DNA of 64,000 nucleotides from Streptomyces sp. V2I9 (GCF_030817475.1 NZ_JAUSZJ010000002.1:4788626-4852625), one strand, 5' to 3'. Shown: positions 1 through 8,961, counted from the stretch's first letter. The notes: generated from the letters alone by a model not told the origin. Numbers and translations are program-made.

Positions 1-944
1 AGTCCTCGCGGACGGCGCGTATTTCGGTGACCAGAGCCTGGTCGACGGCGAGGCCGTCTGGGAGTACACCGCCCGCGCCGTCACCCCGTGCACGCTCCTG
101 ACCCTGAGCCGCGCCGACGTGTACAACCTCGCGGAGCGCGCCGCATCCCTGCAGGGCCACCTCACCGGCCTGCTCTCCATCCCGCAGCAGCGCACCAACC
201 GCTACGGCGAGGCGGCGATCGACCTCTCCGCCGGCCATGTCGGCGAAGCGGTCGTCCCGCACACCTTCGTCGACTACGACGCCGCGCCCCGCGAGTACGA
301 ACTGAGCGTCGCGCAGACCGTGCTGAAGGTGCACAGCCGGGTCGCCGACCTCTACAACCAGCCGATGAACCAGACCGAGCAGCAGTTGCGGCTCACGGTC
401 GAGGCGCTGCGCGAGCGCCAGGAGCACGAACTCATCAACAACAAGGAGTTCGGCCTGCTCAACAACTGCGACTACGGGCAGCGGATCCAGCCGCACGACG
501 GCGCGCCCAGCCCCGACGACCTGGACGAACTGCTCTCGCGCCGCCGCGGCTCGAAGCTGTTCCTCGCCCACCCCAAGGCCATCGCCGCCTTCGGCCGCGA
601 GTGCAACCGCCGCGGGCTCGTCCCCGAGAGCGTCGACGTCGGCGGCCACCACGTGCCCGCCTGGCGCGGGGTGCCGATCTTCCCGTCCAACAAGATCCCC
701 ATCTCCGACGCCCGCACCACCTCCATCATCTGCATGAGGACCGGCGAGGCCGAACAGGGCGTCATCGGCCTCCAGCAGACCGGCATCCCCGACGAGATCG
801 AGCCGAGCCTCTCGGTCCGCTTCATGGGCATCGACGAACAGGCGATCATCTCCTACCTGGTGACGGCGTACTACTCCGCCGCCCATCCTGGTACCGGACG
901 CCCTCGGAGTGCTGGAGAACGTCGAGGTCAGCCGCTGGAGCTGA
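1..944 (+). CDS. eshA: Family 2B encapsulin shell protein, EshA-like (5' truncated by window; apparent frameshift)
   Basis: Shell protein of a family 2B encapsulin nanocompartment, the group to which Streptomyces EshA belongs, with a cyclic-nucleotide-binding domain joined to an HK97-type shell. The first in-frame codons (from base 2) read through the end of the cNMP domain (GAYFGDQSLVDGE). The shell portion follows (SIPQQRTNRYGEAAIDLSAG, then LFLAHPKAIAAFGREC and WRGVPIFPSNKIP). The start lies outside the window. The reading frame breaks at a C run at 882-884: after AYYSAA it runs on into an unrelated frame, while skipping one C restores ILVPDALGVLENVEVSRWS and a stop at 942-944, a typical end for the family. 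This is either a sequencing error or a real frameshift. The polyprenyl synthase directly downstream is the expected partner: family 2B shells sit beside terpenoid genes. Confidence 0.88.
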
Positions 945-1031
945 CCCCGCGTCACCTCCGGGGGCCCGGACGGCAGCTGCCGTCCGGGCCCCCGGGCCCC
1001 CGCACCCATCGCCTCGCCCCAGGGAGTGACC

Positions 1032-2081
1032 GTGACCATGACCAGTACGGACGCAGCGACGGAAGGGCACGAGGCCGCGGCGCTCCTGGAGCGCACCCGC
1101 GCCGTCGTGGACCCGCACCTGCGAGCGGCCGTCGAGTCGCTGCCGGGCGGCATACGCCGGATCGCGATGTACCACTTCGGCTGGCAGAACGCCGACGGGA
1201 CCCCGGCCGCCGGCCAGGCCGGGAAGGCCATCAGACCCGCCCTCGTGCTGGCCGCCGCCCGAGCGCTGGGCGGCGATCCGGACCGGGCCGTGCGGGCCGC
1301 CGTCGCCGTCGAGCTCGCCCACAACTTCACCCTGCTCCACGACGACGTCATCGACGAGGACACCACCCGCCGGCACCGGCCCACCGCCTGGGCGGTCTTC
1401 GGCATCCCGGATGCCATCATCACCGGCGACGCCCTGCTCGCCCTCGCCCAGCGGCTGCTGGCCGAGGACCCGCACCCGGCCGCCGCGCGCGCCGTGGCCC
1501 GCCTCTCCGCCTGTGTCATCGAGCTGTGCGCGGGCCAGCAGGCGGACTGCGCCTTCGAGGAGCGCGGGCCCGACGAGGTCACGCTCGACGAATGCCTCAC
1601 CATGGCGGCCGCGAAGACCGGCGCCCTGCTCGGCTGCGCCTGTGCGCTCGGAGCGCTCTACGCGGGCGCGGAGGACCGGGCGGTCCGCGCGATGGACGGC
1701 TTCGGACGGGAGGCCGGGCTCTCGTTCCAGCTCATCGACGACCTGATCGGCATCTGGGGCGACCCGGAGCGCACCGGCAAACCCGTCGGTGCCGACCTGT
1801 CCGCCCACAAGAAGTCCTTGCCCGTGGTCGCCGCCCTGACCTCCGGCACCCCGGCCGCCGCCGAACTCGCCGCGCTCTACCGGGGCCCGATGAACACCGC
1901 CGCAGAGGTGAGCCGGGCGGCCGAGGCGGTGGACCGGGCCGGCGGCCGTGACTGGGCCCAGGCCGGAGCCGCCGACCGGATGGCCCGCGCGGTCCACCAC
2001 CTCTCGCGGGCGGTCCCCGACCCGAGCGCGGCGGGCGACCTGCTCGCCCTGGCCGAATTCGTGACCCGGCGCACCAGCTGA
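1032..2081 (+). CDS. Polyprenyl diphosphate synthase, encapsulin-associated
   Basis: Class I isoprenyl diphosphate synthase of about 350 residues that would condense IPP with allylic diphosphates. The first aspartate-rich motif is seen in LLHDDVIDEDTTRR and the second in FQLIDDLIGIWGD, with GKAIRPALVLA for the substrate-binding lysine/arginine region. The second motif is DDLIGIWGD, as is common in actinobacterial short-chain enzymes. Start choice: GTG codons at 1026 and 1032 and ATG at 1038 are in frame. AGGGAG at 1021-1026 would overlap the first, so 1032 or 1038 is more likely. It follows the encapsulin gene by under 100 bases on the same strand and is probably its cargo or pathway partner. 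In family 2B systems such enzymes occur near 2-methylisoborneol-type terpene genes, which would lie outside the window. Product chain length cannot be read from the sequence. Confidence 0.85.
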   Translation: MTMTSTDAATEGHEAAALLERTRAVVDPHLRAAVESLPGGIRRIAMYHFGWQNADGTPAAGQAGKAIRPALVLAAARALGGDPDRAVRAAVAVELAHNFTLLHDDVIDEDTTRRHRPTAWAVFGIPDAIITGDALLALAQRLLAEDPHPAAARAVARLSACVIELCAGQQADCAFEERGPDEVTLDECLTMAAAKTGALLGCACALGALYAGAEDRAVRAMDGFGREAGLSFQLIDDLIGIWGDPERTGKPVGADLSAHKKSLPVVAALTSGTPAAAELAALYRGPMNTAAEVSRAAEAVDRAGGRDWAQAGAADRMARAVHHLSRAVPDPSAAGDLLALAEFVTRRTS

Positions 2082-2108
2082 GCCGCGGCGGGTGACCGGC
2101 CGCGCAGC

Positions 2109-2222
2109 GGCGCGTGGCCGGTCGCCCGCACGTCGTGTGGCCGGTCGCCCTGCCTCGCGTGGCCGGTCGTCCGCCGCGTGCCCGCCCGCCACCCCTGCCG
2201 CCCTCGCGTGGCCGGCCGCCCC
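2109..2222 (+). repeat. Degenerate direct repeats around GTGGCCGGTCG
   Basis: The 307-base gap between the polyprenyl synthase and the transposase remnant holds four imperfect copies of a motif of the form CGYGTGGCCGGTCGCCC, near 2109, 2136, 2157 and 2211. A similar motif, GCCTCGCGTGGTCGG, recurs at about 7418-7432 on the far side of the Tn3 island. No gene was recognised in the gap. Confidence 0.6.
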
Positions 2223-2284
2223 CGCCTCGGCCCTGTTCTCCCGAAGCTGCTACGAAGTGAAAAGTAGCTCTCTGTAGCGGATCT

Positions 2285-2322
2285 GGGGTCTGCTTGTCAG
2301 AGTTTTAGATCTTCTGGGCTCA
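2285..2322 (+). repeat. Possible Tn3-type terminal inverted repeat (left end)
   Basis: These 38 bases begin GGGGTCTG, as do Tn3-family terminal repeats, and lie 57 bases upstream of the ATG at 2356 and 94 bases before the inferred transposase start. The length and opening bases fit a Tn3 end, but no good matching right end was found by eye, so this is tentative. Confidence 0.35.
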
Positions 2323-2378
2323 TCGAGAGCCGTGCTCAACGAGGTTGGTCCGGTCATGACGACCGGAAGGAGCCCGGG

Positions 2379-3884
2379 GTGCGGCAGGAGTGGGAGCCGG
2401 AGACCTGATCGAGGTCTGGACGCTGCTGGAGGAGGACCAGGATCGGCTGCGGAACAAGTCGGGGGCGAACCGGTTGGGGTTCGCGCTGTTGCTGAAGTTC
2501 TTCGAGGGGGAGGCCCGGTTCCCGGAGGACGCCGGGGAGATCCCGGTGCCGGCAGTGTCGTACGTCGCCCAGCAGGTGAAGGTGTCCACGGAGGAGTGGG
2601 CCGCGTATGACTGGTCGGGGCGGGCGATCAAGCGGCACCGGACGGAGATCCGGGCCGCGTTCGGCTTCCGTGAGTGCACCAAGGAGGACCAGGCCCAGCT
2701 CGCCGAGTGGCTGGCGGTCGAGCTGTGCGGGGTGGAACTGAACCGGGACCGGCTCGCGGAGGCGGTGGTGGCCCGCTGCCGCAACGACCGGCTGGAGCCG
2801 CCGACGCCCGGGCGTATCACCCGGCTGGTGGGCTCGGCGGTCAGCACCTTCGAGGAGCGGCTCTGCGCGGCCACCGTGGGCCGGCTGTCGGCGGCGACCC
2901 GCTCCCGGCTGGACGACCTGATCGCCGAGGACGCCGGCACGGACGCGGAGAGCGCGGGCGGCGGGGGCACGTTCTTCACCGAGCTGAAGGCGGGCCCGGC
3001 GTGATGATCTACTGGCACGTCGAGAAGAAGTCGCTATGCGTCTACAGCCAGCTCAAGTGCTGCTCGGCTTCCGAGGTCGCCGCGATGATCCAGGGCGTGC
3101 TGCGGCACTGCACGGACGTGAGATCGACCGGCAGTACACCGATACGCACGGCGCCTCCATCGTCGGGTTCACCTTCGCTCACATGCTCGGCTTCAACCTG
3201 CTGCCCAGGCTGAAGAACGTCGGCTCCGCGCGGCTGTACCGGGCGGCGGCCGGGGAGGACGAGAAGTGGCCGCACCTGGCGCCGGTGCTGTCGACCAAGA
3301 CGATCGACTGGGACCTGATCCGCCAGCAGAACGACCAGATCGTGAAGTACACCACCGCCCTGCGCCCGTGCACCGCCGAGGCTGAGCAGGTCCTGCGGCG
3401 CTTCACCCGCGGCGGGCCGAAGCATCCGACGTACCGGGCGATCGAGGAGCTGGGCCGCGCGGTACGTACGACGTTCATCTGCGACCACCTCTCCGACGCG
3501 GAGCTGCGGCGCGAGATCAACGACGGTCTCCAGGTCGTGAAGAACGGGAACAGCGCCAACCACGACCTGTTCTCCGGCAAGGACGGCGACCTGACCGGCT
3601 CCGACAAGGAGTCCCAGGAGGTCTCCATGCTCGCCCTGCACCTGCTCCGGTCGGCGTTGGTGCACGTCGACACGCTGCTCCTCCAGGACATCCTGAGCGA
3701 GGAGGAGTGGCAGAAACGGCTCACCGACGCCGACCGGCGGGCCCTGTCCTCGCTGTTCTGGACACACGTGAACCCCTACGGCCGGTTCGAGCTGGACATG
3801 AACTCCCACCTCGCCCTCGCTGCGCCGGCCACGGTTTCCGAGCCCCGCACCGCGCCCGATGCACGGGTTGCACTCGGCAGCTGA
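2379..3884 (+). pseudogene. tnpA: Tn3-family transposase remnant (two frameshifts and an internal deletion)
   Basis: Intact Tn3 transposases have about 1000 residues; about 490 remain here. The likely start is GTG 2379 (VRQEWEPE). A missing base near 2402 breaks the frame, after which DLIEVWTLLEEDQDRLR continues to about 3004, the N-terminal DUF4158-type region. The middle of the protein is absent. The catalytic C-terminal part resumes at about 3007 (YWHVEKKSLCVYSQ), is broken again near 3121 by a missing base, and then runs IDRQYTDTHGASIVGF to a stop at 3884. YTDTHG should be the second catalytic Asp of the DDE set. The segment that normally holds the first Asp falls in the deletion. The C-terminal block (QNDQIVKYTTALR, HANPYGRF-like HVNPYGRFELDM) is well preserved. 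Non-functional as seen. Confidence 0.85.
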
Positions 3885-4050
3885 CTGTGAAGCGGCGTCG
3901 TGAGGGCAGGGGCGGCGTACAGGTTTCCGGGCGGGAGGGCCCCGGACCGGCGGCGCCCTCGGCGAGGCGCAGCAGGGAAGCGGCCGCACACCGTGATGCA
4001 GCAGGCTGCCCGTCTCGTCCGGCGATCGGGTGGCCCTGTCGATGCCTCGG

Positions 4051-4641
4051 CTACTCGTGTGCGTCGACGATGCCGGTGAGGGCGCGTAGACCCGCGACGA
4101 TTTCAGAGGCGTCAGGAGCCTGGGCGGGGTCGGTGAGCCACTGCGTCATCAGACCGGTGAACAGGGCCATCTGCGCGGCGCCCAGGGTGCGGGCGGCGGT
4201 GTCGCTGACCTCGTCCTCGGGTGTGCCGAGCAACAGCGCGGCCAGACCCTGGCGGCCCTGGGCCTGACTTCCGGCCAGGTAGCGGCGCAGATCGTCGGAG
4301 TGTTCCGCCTGGAGCAGGGCTTCGAGCGTGGCCAGCCACAGCGTCCGGTCGTCCTGGAAGGACTTGATGATCTCCGCCCACATCGCCTCGTAGCGCACGG
4401 CCGGGCTGCTTCCGGCTTTGCCGAAGGAGGCCAGTGTGCGACCGATCCGTGTGCCCCATTCGTCGATCGCCTCGATGAGCGCGGCGTTCAAGAGCGCCTC
4501 ACGGGAGCCGAAGTGGTAGCCGATGGCCGCCATGCTCACGCCGCCGGCCGCCGTCACGATGTCGCGCACCGTGGTCCGGGCCCAGCCCTTCTCCTCCAGG
4601 CAGCGCCTGGCTCCCGCCAGTAGATCCTCGCGATTTCCCAT
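4051..4641 (-). CDS. TetR-family transcriptional regulator
   Basis: A 196-residue regulator starting MGNREDLLAGARRC. The frame is open further upstream, but the helix-turn-helix begins at once after this Met. The N-terminal DNA-binding domain is clear (TTVRDIVTAAGGVSMAAIGY then HFGSREALLNAALIEA). It is followed by a helical ligand-binding domain ending GLRALTGIVDAHE. It is transcribed divergently from the erythromycin esterase, 122 bases apart by start codon, so it probably represses that gene and itself and responds to a small molecule, perhaps a macrolide. The ligand is not visible in the sequence. The gene is intact although the mobile-element genes on both sides are broken. Confidence 0.88.
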   Translation of the reverse strand: MGNREDLLAGARRCLEEKGWARTTVRDIVTAAGGVSMAAIGYHFGSREALLNAALIEAIDEWGTRIGRTLASFGKAGSSPAVRYEAMWAEIIKSFQDDRTLWLATLEALLQAEHSDDLRRYLAGSQAQGRQGLAALLLGTPEDEVSDTAARTLGAAQMALFTGLMTQWLTDPAQAPDASEIVAGLRALTGIVDAHE

Positions 4642-4662
4642 ACCGAGAACGCTACCCGATGC

Positions 4663-4714
4663 ATTGCGCGCATGCATGAGACGCATGTATGAGACGTATG
4701 TCTTGTGCAAGCGC
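4663..4714. promoter_or_regulatory. Candidate TetR operator in the tetR / esterase divergent region
   Basis: The divergent region contains repeated ATGAGACGCATG / ATGAGACGTATG units that form an imperfect dyad (AGACGCATGT ... ACGTATGTCT, about 7 of 10 bases paired). Position and symmetry fit a TetR operator overlapping both promoters. Binding by this TetR is an inference. Confidence 0.5.
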
Positions 4715-4763
4715 CCAAATTCTGAGTACGGTCGTGCCGCACCCACCAGTCGAGGGAGATGCC

Positions 4764-6104
4764 ATGAGTCGCGCGCACCCCGTCATTCGCCGCTTGCTCA
4801 GCCTGGCCACCACCGCCGTCCTCGCCGCAGGGACCCTCGGCACCGGCACTGCCGCAGCGTCGACCCCCTCGGCCGCCGAGCCGGTCAACGTCCTGAACCG
4901 CAGCGCACAGCCCCTGAGCGACCTGAATGGGCTCGGCCGTATGATCGGCGGCGCCCGCATCGTGGGCCTGGGAGAGGCCAGCCACAGCGCCCACGAGTTC
5001 TTCACGCTCAAGCAGCGGGTCTTCCGCCATCTTGTCGCCACCAAGGGCTTCACCACCTTCGCCCTGGAGGCGAGTTGGAGCACCGGCCTGCGACTGGACG
5101 CCTACGTCACGCGCGGCATCGGCGATCCTGCGCAGACCATGCGGGACGAGTTCCAAGGCCAGTACGCCTTCTGGAACACCCAGGAGTACCTCGACCTGAT
5201 TCAGTGGATGCGCCGTTACAACATCACCCACCCCGACCGGCCGCAGTTGCGGTTCGTGGGCAACGACCTCGGCTATGCCGGACCCGACGCCTTCGGCCAC
5301 GTCACCGACTACCTTGCCGCGCATCGCCCCGACGTGGCCAAGCGCATCGGCGACCTCTACGCGGCACTGAAGCCGGCGGCCGGAACGCAAGCGGGACCGT
5401 GGATGGCCGGCCAGCTGACCAAGGACCTTCCGGCACGCCGCGCCGAGGCCGACCGGGCCGACGCCGCCGTGGCGCTGCTCCGCGACCACGGCCGCCCCCG
5501 CGCCACGGGCCGCGACACCGAGCGGGCGTACGCCTGGGCCCTGCAGAACGCCACCGCCATCGCCCAGAGCTTCACCGGCTACGCCTTCCCCGATGAGCAG
5601 TTCCCCGAGCGCATGCGCTACCGCGACCGCGCCATGGCCGCCAACACCGCCTGGTGGCAGCGACACGAGGGCGGCCGCATCCTGCTCGCCTCCAACAACG
5701 GTCACGTCGCCTACACCAGCGACAACCCGGCTGAATTCCCGGAACCCACCGGTGCCTTCCTGCGCGCACAACTCGGCCCGGACTACGTCAGCATCGGCCT
5801 GACCTTCAACCAGGGCACCGTCAACGCCCTGCCCGACTTCACCGCCCAGCAGCCCAAGGCGTACACCGTCGCACCCGCCCCGAAGGGCCACAACGAGTAC
5901 ACCCTCGACAGGCTCCGCTACCGCGACTTCAGCATCGACCTGCGCACCGCGCCCCCAGCGGCCCGCACCTGGCTCGCCGAAGCCCGCCCCACCCGCTCGT
6001 ACGGCCTGTACTGGTCGAGCGACGACCCGGCAACCGCCCTCGGCCGCTCCTACGACATCCTCATCCACCTCCACCAGGTCGAAGCCGCCCACATCCTCCG
6101 GTGA
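4764..6104 (+). CDS. Secreted erythromycin esterase family protein
   Basis: A 446-residue member of the Ere family (PF05139), whose characterised members hydrolyse the macrolactone of erythromycin. The start at ATG 4764 follows GAGGGAG at a good distance and begins a signal peptide (RR, then LLSLATTAVLAAG, and a TAAAS cleavage region), so export is likely; typical EreA/EreB are cytoplasmic. The active-site GExxH motif is seen as GLGEASHSAHEF (Glu71, His74), with further conserved blocks FALEASWS, FVGNDLGY and LLASNNGHVAY. The gene is intact and sits inside a decayed Tn3-family island beside a tetR gene. It could give macrolide resistance, but many chromosomal Ere-family proteins have unknown substrates. 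Confidence 0.85.
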   Translation: MSRAHPVIRRLLSLATTAVLAAGTLGTGTAAASTPSAAEPVNVLNRSAQPLSDLNGLGRMIGGARIVGLGEASHSAHEFFTLKQRVFRHLVATKGFTTFALEASWSTGLRLDAYVTRGIGDPAQTMRDEFQGQYAFWNTQEYLDLIQWMRRYNITHPDRPQLRFVGNDLGYAGPDAFGHVTDYLAAHRPDVAKRIGDLYAALKPAAGTQAGPWMAGQLTKDLPARRAEADRADAAVALLRDHGRPRATGRDTERAYAWALQNATAIAQSFTGYAFPDEQFPERMRYRDRAMAANTAWWQRHEGGRILLASNNGHVAYTSDNPAEFPEPTGAFLRAQLGPDYVSIGLTFNQGTVNALPDFTAQQPKAYTVAPAPKGHNEYTLDRLRYRDFSIDLRTAPPAARTWLAEARPTRSYGLYWSSDDPATALGRSYDILIHLHQVEAAHILR

Positions 6105-6352
6105 CTCAACAGGTGGCGGGGGTCGGGCTCCGAAAGCGGTCAGCGACGATTGACCACCGACCGCCCCTGGCCGGACGGAAAGGGGGCGCGCTCCGGCAGA
6201 GTGCGCCTCTCACGAACGGTCCTTTGCGCGAGCAAGATCAACAATCGGCCGCCAGACCCCCACCGATCCCGGATTCGTTCTCAGAGCCCGTTCTCACTAG
6301 AAAGCGGGGCGGGCCCTCTTCCGAGACCTGCATGATGCGAAGATCCGGGCCC

Positions 6353-7367
6353 ATGACGGTCCCTCGGCAGCCCTCGCCAGCCCTCGCCAGCCCTCGCCAG
6401 CCGACCGGTCGGACGCTGACGACGTCGAACAGCACGCCTGTCCGAAGTGTGACGCACGGCCCGGATCGCCGTGCCGCTCGCGCGGCGGCGCGGTCGCCTC
6501 TGCCTACCACGCCCGCCGCTTCACCCTGGTGCCCCGGCTGAAGAAGGCGCTGCGGGTGCCGACCCCGGCCGACCGTGGCCCGGGCCGGCCGTGGCGGCCG
6601 GGCACCCCGCCCCCGGCGCCCATCGACCCGGACCTGCCGAGTGCGGACATCCGCATCGGCTACGCCCGCTGCTCGACTCTCGGGCAGGAACTCGACTCCC
6701 AGCTCGACGCGCTCGCGGGGCACGGCATCCCGAGGGACAAGATCTTCGCCGAGAGGATCAGCACCCGCATCCGCGTGCGGCCCAAGTTCGAGGAGGCCCC
6801 TCGGACCGCGTGGGAGGTCAAGGCGCACGCCCCGCACTGCCGGGTCATCTTCACCGTGTACGAGATGAAGCGGCTCGGCCGCGACGCCGCTGAGCTCACC
6901 GCGCTCGCCGACCACCTCACCGCCCACGGCCTCATCCTGGAGATGCTCGCAGGCCCCCTCCCCGGCATCTACGCCCCCACCGGCCCGGGGAAGCTGTTGT
7001 TCGCGTTCTTCGCCGCGATGGCGGAGGCCGAGCGGGAGAACATCCGCGAGTCCACGCTCGAAGGGCTCGACACCGCGGCCCGCAAGGGCAAGCGCGGGGG
7101 CCGGCCGCCGGTCATCACCGACGACATGCTCCACACAGTGCTGAGGCGCCGGGCACTCGGTGAGTCCGTCGAGCAGGTCCAGCCCGACCTGATCTCCCCA
7201 CCGGCAAGCGCAAGGGGCAGAGCCCGTCCATCGCCGGCATCTACCGGGCGCTCGCCGAACACGCCAAGCGCGAGGCATACCCCGAAGTCGTCGAGCAGGC
7301 CCACGCCGACTTCGCCGCCCTCACCGGCGGCGAAGTACCTGAACCCGCACAGAAACCAAGGCCCTGA
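6353..7367 (+). pseudogene. Serine recombinase (resolvase) remnant with N-terminal zinc-finger-like segment
   Basis: Catalytic domain of a resolvase/invertase-type serine recombinase (IRIGYARCSTLGQELDSQ with the nucleophilic Ser, then FFAAMAEAERENIRESTLEG and GKRGGRPPV). An actinobacterial N-terminal block lies upstream in the same frame from 6418 (ACPKCDARPGSPCRSRGGA, a zinc-finger-like motif). The ATG at 6353 is out of frame with this by way of a 10-base tandem repeat at 6361-6400. A base is also missing near 7194: after VQPDLI the frame is lost, while the next frame gives LPTGKRKGQSPSIAGIYRAL and a stop at 7365-7367. The gene is therefore probably inactive. It pairs with the Tn3-family transposase remnant as the site-specific resolution partner. 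Confidence 0.8.
6361..6400 (+). repeat. Four tandem copies of a 10-base unit (CCCTCGSCAG)
   Basis: Four adjacent 10-base units, the first with one mismatch. Because 10 is not a multiple of three, a change in copy number shifts the reading frame between ATG 6353 and the resolvase coding frame: one extra copy, or two fewer, would join them. Confidence 0.85.
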
Positions 7368-7536
7368 CTACACGCTGAGCTACTTGTCGCTTCGCGGCAG
7401 CTTCGGGAGAACAGGGCCGCCTCGCGTGGTCGGCCACGCCCTCGTGTGACCGGTTTCCTTTCTCAACCCTAGTATTCCGGGGGTTGGTTGACGGAGAAGT
7501 GTGGACGGGGAAGACGGAGAGGCGGCGGGGTCGGTC

Positions 7537-8133
7537 ATGGGCGTACGGATCGAGCGGGCGGAGCGGCGTGACCGGGAGCGGGTCGTCGCGGTCATGGAGG
7601 AGGCGTTCCACCACGACCCGGTCAGCAGCTGGGTGTTCCCGGACGAGGCCCACCGGGGCGCGGTGCACGGCAGGTTCCTCGGCGTCTTCGTCGACGTCGC
7701 TCTCGCCGAAGGCCGTATCGACATCGCCGAGGACGGAGCCGCCGTGGCCCTGTGGCTGACGGTGCCCGCCGGAGCGCCCGAGGAGGAGGACCCCACGCCC
7801 GCCCTGATGCGGCGGACCGCCGACCCGGACAACGAGCGCTGCGAACTGGTGGGCAGGCTCACCGGGGCCGTCCACCCGCACGACCGGTCGCACGCCTACC
7901 TGTTGATGATCGGCGTCGCCCCCGACCGGCAGGGCGAGGGCATCGGGGCGGAGCTGATCCGGGCGGAGTTGGAGCGGTGCGACCGGGAAGGGCTGCCGGT
8001 CTACCTGGAGGCGAGCAGCGCCCGGAGCCGGAGGCTGTACGAGCGCCTCGGCTTCCGCTTCATCGGCCGTACGGTCGACCTGCCGGACGGCCCGCCGATG
8101 TTTCCCATGTGGCGTGAACCGCACGCGAGTTGA
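7537..8133 (+). CDS. GNAT-family N-acetyltransferase
   Basis: About 198 residues from ATG 7537; a GTG at 7501 is also in frame but lies only two bases after GGAGAA, and the domain begins directly after the ATG (VRIERAERRDRERVVAVM). The acetyl-CoA-binding motif A is clear: LLMIGVAPDRQGEGIGAELI, with Q/RxxGxG. It is followed by YLEASSARSRRLYERLGFRF and a C-terminal FPMWREP strand. Substrate unknown. It is the first intact gene right of the Tn3 island. Confidence 0.85.
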   Translation: MGVRIERAERRDRERVVAVMEEAFHHDPVSSWVFPDEAHRGAVHGRFLGVFVDVALAEGRIDIAEDGAAVALWLTVPAGAPEEEDPTPALMRRTADPDNERCELVGRLTGAVHPHDRSHAYLLMIGVAPDRQGEGIGAELIRAELERCDREGLPVYLEASSARSRRLYERLGFRFIGRTVDLPDGPPMFPMWREPHAS

Positions 8134-8221
8134 GCCTCGCCCCCGCCCCGGAAGGAGGCCGTGGGCCGCTCGGGGAGGGGGGTGCGGGACCTGTCCGGGG
8201 CAGGGGCTACAGTCCCTGCTC

Positions 8222-8893
8222 ATGACAGATGAGTCGTGGTCCGGCTGGTACCGGGACGCCAGGGGTTCCGAGGCCGTCGTCCTCACCACGGACGGGCAGC
8301 GGCTGCGGATCCGGGTCCGCGGGGCCGACTTCGAGGGCGAGAGCTTCGACGCCCTGCGCCCGGTCGCCGGTGTCCCCCCGGAGTGCGGGGTGCCCGGCCT
8401 CGCGGACGGCGCGCTCACCGACTGCGTACTGGAGTGGGACCTGCCGCTGCCCGTCCTCGTCGCGGGCACGCTCCGCCACGCCACGCTCAGCTGCCTGCTC
8501 TCGCTGCGCCGGGACGACCCCGACCTCCATCTCGCCCTCCATCTCGACGGCGCGGTGTACGAATCGGAGCGCGCCGAACGCGATTTCGCCGCGGCCCTGG
8601 CCACCGTCCGGCAAGCCCTCCCGGACGATGTCCGGCTCCAGACCTGCATCGCCTGCGCCTTCTCCGGCTCTTTCCCGGCCCCCGGCCGCGGCCTCTCCGG
8701 CGCGCTCGCCTGCTTCCGGGGGGCCAAGGACGCCTACCGGATCTCGGCGGCGGACGCGGGCGGGGTCCTGGAGCTGTGGGACCGGCGGTCCGGCACGGTC
8801 CAGGAGATATGGAGCTGCCACGAGTTCGAGGCGAGCCCGGCCGAGACCGTGGGCGCCGGACACCGGGACGCCGTCCCGCTGGACCGCGCCTGA
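8222..8893 (+). CDS. DUF6304-type hypothetical protein
   Basis: A 223-residue soluble protein, start chosen at ATG 8222 (MTDESWSGWYRD). There is no signal peptide or membrane segment. It contains LLSLRRDDPDLHLALHLDG and a cysteine pair in QTCIACAFSGSFP followed by an aromatic segment LACFRGAKDAYR. From memory it resembles the streptomycete DUF6304 family; no function is known. It is followed by a strong hairpin at 8924-8952 that probably ends its transcript. Confidence 0.7.
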   Translation: MTDESWSGWYRDARGSEAVVLTTDGQRLRIRVRGADFEGESFDALRPVAGVPPECGVPGLADGALTDCVLEWDLPLPVLVAGTLRHATLSCLLSLRRDDPDLHLALHLDGAVYESERAERDFAAALATVRQALPDDVRLQTCIACAFSGSFPAPGRGLSGALACFRGAKDAYRISAADAGGVLELWDRRSGTVQEIWSCHEFEASPAETVGAGHRDAVPLDRA

Positions 8894-8923
8894 CGGCACG
8901 GGGCCTCGCCCCGCCGCCACGCC

Positions 8924-8952
8924 CGCCCCGCACCGCAGACCGGTGCGGGGCG
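8924..8952 (+). terminator. Hairpin terminator after the DUF6304 gene
   Basis: Perfect 12-base stem CGCCCCGCACCG with loop CAGAC, 30 bases after the stop codon. There is no T tract, as is usual in Streptomyces. Confidence 0.7.
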
Positions 8953-8961
8953 TCCGCCGTC

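Larger units (their letters stand above)
2285..7367. mobile_element. Decayed Tn3-family island carrying tetR and erythromycin esterase
   Basis: A transposase remnant of the Tn3 family lies at the left and a serine resolvase remnant at the right. Between them is an intact divergent pair of a TetR regulator and a secreted erythromycin-esterase family enzyme. Both recombination genes are broken, so the element is unlikely to move by itself. The left boundary is taken from a GGGGTCTG-type end. The right boundary is only the end of the resolvase homology; the true end and target-site duplication were not found. Confidence 0.5.

Noticed and set aside
119..1951. A continuous 610-codon plus-strand frame joining the encapsulin to sequence under the polyprenyl synthase
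   Set aside because: The part after about 884 is Arg/Pro/Gly-rich, matches no family, and overlaps the well-conserved synthase in another frame. A one-base shift restores the normal encapsulin end.
6253..6260. CAGACCCC as the right end of the Tn3 element
   Set aside because: Only the outer eight bases match the left end, no flanking duplication was seen, and it would leave the resolvase outside.
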